Of a stretch of DNA of 64,000 bases, positions 59,857 through 64,000 are shown one piece after another; the first letter of the stretch is position 1, and every line of letters begins with the position of its first letter. The position numbers were made by a program, and so were the translations under genes. The stretch covers positions 1 through 64,000 of the forward strand of contig DATAUC010000029.1 in assembly GCA_036268485.1 (NCBI GenBank), written 5' to 3'. This DNA is from Bog-473 sp036268485. Lineage in GTDB: Bacteria > Actinomycetota > Acidimicrobiia > Acidimicrobiales > RAAP-2. The notes below the pieces were generated by a model. It worked only from the letters and a program-made list of their open reading frames with translations, was not told where the DNA came from and ran no database searches.

Positions 59857-61146
59857 TCATCGAGCGTCCATGGCGCCGTCGGTGTTGACCAGCTGGTGCT
59901 CCATCGCGCTGAGCCGATGCTGCACCAGGAAGGAGCGCTGCCCCACCTTCCACAACGCCACGCCTCGCCGCAGTTGGGGGAGCAGTTCCGTTTCGGTCGA
60001 TGAGAGGGAGAGCAGTTCGGACGCCAAGGCCAACTCACCCGAGGACTGGGCGTAGATCACCCGCGTCTCCGAGTCGGCCAGCAAGCCCTGGGCCAGGGCC
60101 ACCTGTTCGGAGTCCGAGGCACCGACAGAACGCAGGTCCGAGACGCGGTGCAGCACGGCCACGTTCGATACCCCGAAGGCCCGCGACAACTTCCAGGACG
60201 ACTGCAGCCACCGGGCCACCCCGAGGTTGGACAGGATGGCCCAACTCTCGTCCACCACCAGGAAGACCTGGCCGCCCGGTGAGCCGGATCCGATCCGGGC
60301 CGACGACGTCCGAGCCAGGGCGGCCTGTAGCCACGCCGTGGCGCAAGCCATCAGGATGCCCAACGCGGCCGAGGTGTAGAGCGCCGAGAGGTCGAGCACG
60401 ACCAGGGGAGCAGAGAGGTCGAGGCCCGGAGTGGTCGGGCCGTCGAACATCCCGGCCAGGTCGCCGTGCACCAGGCGGCGCAACTCGAGGGCCACGTCGC
60501 GCCCGTCCTCCAACAACTCGCGGCGTTCGGTGCGCAAGGCGGCGGCCGACGCCGTGGTGGGCGCCAGCAACGCTTCGACCACCGACGGCACGGTGGGCAC
60601 CGCGGCCTGCTCGGTGGCGGTGACCAGGGCCACCCCCAGCGCGGCGCGTTCTCGCGGCAGCAGGCTCCGCCCGAGGCAGGCGCTCGCCAACGAGGTGAGC
60701 AGCTCAGTCTGCCGGCGGGCCGTGCCGCCCTCCCGATCCCGCGTCCCGTCGTCATGGTCAGGTCCCGGATCGAGCGGGTTGAGCCGGATCGCCCCTCCGG
60801 GCCGGAGCGCCACCGGGCGCACGCCCCAGGCCGCGGCCAGGTCTCCGTACTCGCCCTTGGGATCGACCACCAAGGCTCGGCGACCGAAGACAGCCTGGCG
60901 CCACAGAAACGTCTTCACGAAGGCGCTCTTACCCCGACCGATCTGGCCGAAGACCACCATGTTGGGATTGGAGATGATCCCCTGGGCGTAGAGCTCGAAA
61001 GGATCGAAGACGAAGGAACCGCCGAGCAGGTCATCGCCGATGACCACGCCCCGGTGCCCGAGTCCGGCCTCGGCAATGAAGGGGTAGGCGGCGCCGAGAT
61101 TGCGCGTGGTCACCTGGTGGGCGGGAACACGTGGACTATGGCTCAT
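59857..61146 (-). CDS. VirB4-like P-loop ATPase (C-terminal half type)
   Basis: A 429-residue ATPase resembling the C-terminal half of VirB4/TraC: Walker A GQIGRGKS (67-74), RALVVDPKGEYGDLAAAWG, Walker B VFLVVDESWAIL (about 300) and SRAFGVSNVAVLHRVSDL. Full VirB4 has about 800 residues, so the N-terminal channel-docking half is missing or encoded elsewhere. Opening YPFIAEAGLGHRGVVIGDDLLGG matches the actinobacterial chromosomal group. Start ATG at 61146. Confidence 0.85.
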   Translation of the reverse strand: MSHSPRVPAHQVTTRNLGAAYPFIAEAGLGHRGVVIGDDLLGGSFVFDPFELYAQGIISNPNMVVFGQIGRGKSAFVKTFLWRQAVFGRRALVVDPKGEYGDLAAAWGVRPVALRPGGAIRLNPLDPGPDHDDGTRDREGGTARRQTELLTSLASACLGRSLLPRERAALGVALVTATEQAAVPTVPSVVEALLAPTTASAAALRTERRELLEDGRDVALELRRLVHGDLAGMFDGPTTPGLDLSAPLVVLDLSALYTSAALGILMACATAWLQAALARTSSARIGSGSPGGQVFLVVDESWAILSNLGVARWLQSSWKLSRAFGVSNVAVLHRVSDLRSVGASDSEQVALAQGLLADSETRVIYAQSSGELALASELLSLSSTETELLPQLRRGVALWKVGQRSFLVQHRLSAMEHQLVNTDGAMDAR

Positions 61147-61318
61147 GGTGGAGAATGAACGGTCGGGCCCGGCGGCCGCATGTCCCGCCGGTCCGGCGGT
61201 CAGGCGCATCCGGCTGGGTGGTTTCCCCTAGGGTGAAGGCAACAATCTCCGGCGACAGGTGAACCGTACGTCCAGTTGGGGATTTCCTCGGGCGGAGGCG
61301 GACAGGGGAGTTTTGGCC

Positions 61319-62074
61319 ATGGCACAGCAGGATCGTTCCACCCGCTGGCTCACCCGGGGCGCCTGCCTCCTGGTGGCGGCCATCGCACTCGCTGCCTGCG
61401 GAAGCTCCGGTCCAACGCTGGGCGCCCCCTCGGCGCACAAACCGTCCACCGATGCCCTGCCGTCCACCACGCCCACGAGCGAAGTTCCGACCCAGACCAC
61501 CACAACGTCAACCCCGGCGACCTCGACCACCGGTCCGCTCTCGACCGCACCCTCCGTATCGGTCACCCCGACGTCGGGCGCCGCGTCCGCTCCGACGACC
61601 ACGGTGCCGGTGAAGACATTGCCGTCCACGACGTCTTCGGGCAGTTCCAGTTCGACCACGCCGACCACGACCAGTGTCGCTCCGCCCCCGAACTCGGTGA
61701 TGATCAACTCGGTCGAGACATCTCTCGGCACCGTGCTGGTCGATCGCTACGGCTTCACCATCTATCTCCTCACCGCCGACAACCCGACCTTCTCCAACTG
61801 CACCTCGTTTGTCTGCAACACCGTGTGGCCGCCGGTGTTGGCCACCGGGGGCGGGGTGGCGGGTCCCGGCGTGCAGCAGTCGCTGCTCGGCACCATCCCC
61901 CTGCCCGACGGCACCCAGCAGGTGACGTATGCCGGCCATCCGCTCTACACCTACATCGGCGACCGCAAGCCGGCCCAAACATCCGGCCAGGGGATCAAGT
62001 CCTTCGGCGGGATCTGGTGGGTTCTCTCGGCCACCGCCGGCGCCGCCATCACCGGCGCCGTTTCCATCCTGTAG
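61319..62074 (+). CDS. Lipoprotein with secreted-repeat (Lipoprotein_15-like) domain
   Basis: A 251-residue exported lipoprotein. Signal peptide with lipobox ALAAC (Cys near 28), then a Thr/Ser/Pro-rich linker (about 30-120) that should be a flexible wall-spanning stalk, then a domain like COG4315 secreted repeats: VLVDRYGFTIYLLTADN and TYAGHPLYTYIGDRKP with a Cys pair (NCTSFVCNTVWPP). ATG at 61319 follows GGGGAG by 9 nt. Function of the family is unknown. Confidence 0.85.
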   Translation: MAQQDRSTRWLTRGACLLVAAIALAACGSSGPTLGAPSAHKPSTDALPSTTPTSEVPTQTTTTSTPATSTTGPLSTAPSVSVTPTSGAASAPTTTVPVKTLPSTTSSGSSSSTTPTTTSVAPPPNSVMINSVETSLGTVLVDRYGFTIYLLTADNPTFSNCTSFVCNTVWPPVLATGGGVAGPGVQQSLLGTIPLPDGTQQVTYAGHPLYTYIGDRKPAQTSGQGIKSFGGIWWVLSATAGAAITGAVSIL

Positions 62075-62078
62075 CGGC

Positions 62079-62741
62079 CTAGCGACGACCCGTCGTCGAA
62101 GCCAGCGGGGCGAGAATGGGGCCCAGCACGCGGTGCAGGGTTCGCCGAGCTGCCTCGGGATCGCCCACCGGGAACACCGTGTCGCGTGTGAGCACGAACG
62201 ACACCCCGAGTCGGGCCGCCAGCTCCGCCATCTCGCTGGCTTCCTCCCGACTGACGTCGGCCCCCAGCGCCACCGCTTGCGCCACCAGCAGTTCCCGGGC
62301 CAGCGCCAGCAGCGGTCCGGCGTCGGTGGTGAGGAAGGGCAGGAACGTGCTCGGATCCGAAGCGATGAGGCTCGATACCAATGAATCGCCCACCGCACTC
62401 AGCGCCACCAGTGCACCTTCGACGACCTTGTCCTCCAGGCTCTCGAAGGAGGCAACAGCTTCGGTGACGGCGGCGAACACCGTGCGCACCTCCCGGGCCA
62501 GCACGGCGTAAATGAGTTCGTCCCGCCCGGCGAACTTGCGGTAGAGACTGGTCCGGCCGACGCCGGCCCGCTCGGCCACATCGTCCATGCTCCAGCGGTG
62601 CAGCCCGTATTCGGCCAGCAGTTCGGCACCGGCGCCGAGGACGCGCTCGGTCAGTTGATCCTGGTCGTCGTTGGCGTCGTCCCCCCATCCCACGCTGGCC
62701 ACCAGCGGCATGATGCCGATGGAGGTGCGGCGACGCGCCAC
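62079..62741 (-). CDS. TetR-family transcriptional regulator
   Basis: A 220-residue TetR repressor with HTH QLTERVLGAGAELLAEYGLHRWSMDDVAERAGVGRTSLYRKFAGRDEL (read in pieces, about 29-76) and a helical ligand domain. The GTG at 62741 was chosen because it overlaps the upstream stop (TAGTG) and so couples the two genes; an ATG at 62711 is an alternative. Cotranscribed with the DUF2236 oxygenase, whose expression or substrate it may monitor. Confidence 0.88.
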   Translation of the reverse strand: MARRRTSIGIMPLVASVGWGDDANDDQDQLTERVLGAGAELLAEYGLHRWSMDDVAERAGVGRTSLYRKFAGRDELIYAVLAREVRTVFAAVTEAVASFESLEDKVVEGALVALSAVGDSLVSSLIASDPSTFLPFLTTDAGPLLALARELLVAQAVALGADVSREEASEMAELAARLGVSFVLTRDTVFPVGDPEAARRTLHRVLGPILAPLASTTGRR

Positions 62742-63628
62742 TAGGCCGCCCGGCGATCTGCTCTTCGTTCGGCCCAGACCCGGCGCCACCCGTCCTGGGC
62801 CCGGGGCTGCCACCGCATCGGGAAGGGCACGAAGCGCCACGCCTGGGCGATGAGGAGTTGCATGGCATCGAGCTGCATCTGGTCCGCTTTGCTCCACGGG
62901 ATGTCGAAGCGCTCCCGCACGATGGCCGGCAGTCCCCCGATCGCCGCGATGCGTAGAGGGACCGTCGTCAGTTGCCGCCATGGCGGCAGACCCAAGACCG
63001 GCGAGAGTGGGGCCAGCGGACCGGTGAGGCGCGGCGGCTCGATGTGGTCGAGGAGATCGAGCACGAACTCCACCGCCGGATTCATCTCCAGGACGTTGGC
63101 GCAGACGTCGTCAAAGGCCACTTGGAATTCGGCCCTGGTGGCCGGCACGGCGCGATCGCTGACGCCGTAACGCCGGTACCACTCAACGCCATCGAGGTAC
63201 AGCACCTCGCGCTCGGGCTCGGTGATGCGATGGGTGTCAAATCGATCGCCCACCTGCTCGGTCATGAATTGGAAGGTGGCGTGGGCCCACCAGAAGGTGG
63301 CTGGATCGAGTGCGTGGTAGCGCTGCCCGCCCGAATCGAGGCCGGCAATGTCCTTGTGGAACGCACGGACCTCCCGACCGGTGTCTTCGGCCTGAGGCCC
63401 GTCATAGACCGTGCCGAGGATCCGGGGTAGGGAGCGGAAGACGCGACCGTACGGATCGCCGAAGAAGTCCGAGTGATCCAGCACGCCGGCCCCGATGGCG
63501 GGTTGCATCAACTGCAGCAGGCCGATGGTCCCGCCCAGAAAAGCGATCCGGTTGTCACCGGCCCAGCGCCACAGCAGCGAGCCGGGTCCGATCTCACGGC
63601 GCTCCGTCGGCAGCCTGGTGTGGGACAC
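62741..63628 (-). CDS. DUF2236 / MpaB-family oxygenase-like protein
   Basis: A 295-residue protein of the DUF2236 family, which includes fungal MpaB and latex-clearing proteins that bind heme and cleave carbon-carbon double bonds in polyisoprenoids. Landmarks are IGPGSLLWRWAGDNRIAFLGG, VFRSLPRILGTVYDG, the AFHKDIAG His near 87 and ATFWWAHATFQFM. The GTG at 63628 is leaderless: TATAAT lies 7 nt upstream. Followed by its coupled TetR. Confidence 0.85.
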   Translation of the reverse strand: MSHTRLPTERREIGPGSLLWRWAGDNRIAFLGGTIGLLQLMQPAIGAGVLDHSDFFGDPYGRVFRSLPRILGTVYDGPQAEDTGREVRAFHKDIAGLDSGGQRYHALDPATFWWAHATFQFMTEQVGDRFDTHRITEPEREVLYLDGVEWYRRYGVSDRAVPATRAEFQVAFDDVCANVLEMNPAVEFVLDLLDHIEPPRLTGPLAPLSPVLGLPPWRQLTTVPLRIAAIGGLPAIVRERFDIPWSKADQMQLDAMQLLIAQAWRFVPFPMRWQPRAQDGWRRVWAERRADRRAA

Positions 63629-63635
63629 ACGGACG

Positions 63636-63641
63636 ATTATA
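63636..63641 (-). promoter_or_regulatory. -10 element of the DUF2236/TetR operon
   Basis: A perfect TATAAT on the minus strand, 7 nt before the GTG start at 63628. It is the strongest -10 among the leaderless genes of the window. No good -35 is seen at 17 nt. Confidence 0.6.
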
Positions 63642-63674
63642 GTGCTATTGGTCCCTCGTGGGGATGTCCGCCGC

Positions 63675-64000
63675 TCAGGAGAAGTGCGTCTGGGGCCGAT
63701 CCAGCAGGACCCCATCGACAAATATGTCGACCTTCTCGTTGTAGAAGGCGACCAGGCCGGCGATGGGCAGGAGCTGGCGGGTCGGGAAGTCATAGGCCCA
63801 GGCCAGGTCCTCGTGCAGGGTGTCCCCCAGGCGGATCGACCAGTACCCACTCGTCTTTCCCTTGTAGGGACACGACGTCACGGTGTCACTGGCCTCCAAG
63901 TGGGAGAAGTCCACGTCGGTCCGGTTCAGGTAGTACCGGGTGGGTAGGCCGGTCTCGAAGACCATGACGGGCGAGGTGGTCTCCGCCAGGACCACGCCCT
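63675..64000 (-). CDS. DUF427-domain protein, 5'-truncated by the window end
   Basis: The C-terminal 107 or so residues of a DUF427-family protein, small beta-rich proteins of unknown function common in actinobacteria. Family landmarks are VFETGLPTRYYLNRTDVDFSHL and SCPYKGKTSGYWSI, then AWAYDFPTRQLLPIAGLVAFYNEKVDIFVDG. The reading frame is open to base 64000 and the start lies beyond it, so the GTG near 63995 is probably internal. Confidence 0.85.
   Translation of the reverse strand, partial: GVVLAETTSPVMVFETGLPTRYYLNRTDVDFSHLEASDTVTSCPYKGKTSGYWSIRLGDTLHEDLAWAYDFPTRQLLPIAGLVAFYNEKVDIFVDGVLLDRPQTHFS

Overview
This 64-kb window is high-GC chromosomal DNA from an actinobacterium, most likely an uncultivated member of the class Acidimicrobiia. 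The inference rests on gene content: a dnaX - SRP RNA - tRNA-Ser - tadA cluster, LLM-class (F420-type) oxidoreductases, a MarP-like membrane protease, a ROK-type glucokinase, DUF2510/DUF4328 and DUF2236 proteins, TetR regulators, CoA-thioester catabolism and many leaderless genes. Lineage was not tested. Coding density is very high, almost every gene abuts or overlaps its neighbour, and no gene-free stretch exceeds about 250 bases.

Layout. 0-1.5 kb: start of dnaX, SRP RNA (ffs), tRNA-Ser(GGA), tadA, tRNA-Ser(CGA) and a small SHOCT-like protein. 1.5-5.5 kb: MBL hydrolase, sugar-type dehydrogenase and GH15 trehalase/glucoamylase. 5.6-14.7 kb: MarP-like protease divergent from a seven-repeat propeller lipoprotein, an aldehyde dehydrogenase with two LLM oxidoreductases, an OafA-type acyltransferase, a DUF2510 membrane protein and a nitrobindin-like barrel. 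14.7-24.7 kb: acyl-CoA dehydrogenase, M20 hydrolase, SDR, P450 with its TetR, an amine-dehydrogenase-like reductase and a ceramidase-like hydrolase. 24.7-27.2 kb: a BtuF-like protein and an APC permease, each broken by one missing base next to a G run. 27.3-29.6 kb: iron-permease-like protein, small secreted protein, VapBC and an IS481-like remnant.

29.6-47.9 kb is the most distinctive part, a catabolic island. A six-gene minus-strand operon (38587 down to 29636) encodes a SnoaL-like protein, a DUF35 Zn-ribbon/OB protein, a thiolase-fold enzyme lacking classic thiolase residues, an unrecognised two-membrane-segment surface protein, an anchored type-1 binding protein and one 1228-residue polypeptide carrying all four LivH-LivM-LivF-LivG domains. 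Five of its junctions are ATGA overlaps or gaps of about 10-30 nt. Divergent and adjacent genes supply a PhyH dioxygenase, acyl-CoA dehydrogenase, TetR, enoyl-CoA hydratase, acyl-CoA ligase, SDR, LLM oxidoreductase and CocE-type hydrolase. I infer a system that imports and shortens a hydrophobic, probably steroid- or terpenoid-like, acid or ester. The right edge is the 3' end of a tRNA-Arg gene and the left edge carries the IS remnant and VapBC.

48-64 kb: a TetR-glucokinase-P450 gene set, two DrrAB-type ABC exporters facing each other around an amidase (one by a TetR, one by a PadR), an ArsR-SRPBCC regulator with a readable promoter/operator, a PIG-L deacetylase, an isolated VirD4/VirB4-like ATPase pair, a lipoprotein, a TetR/DUF2236 pair and a DUF427 gene cut by the window end. 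Calls rest on reading motifs by eye; no database or structure search was possible.
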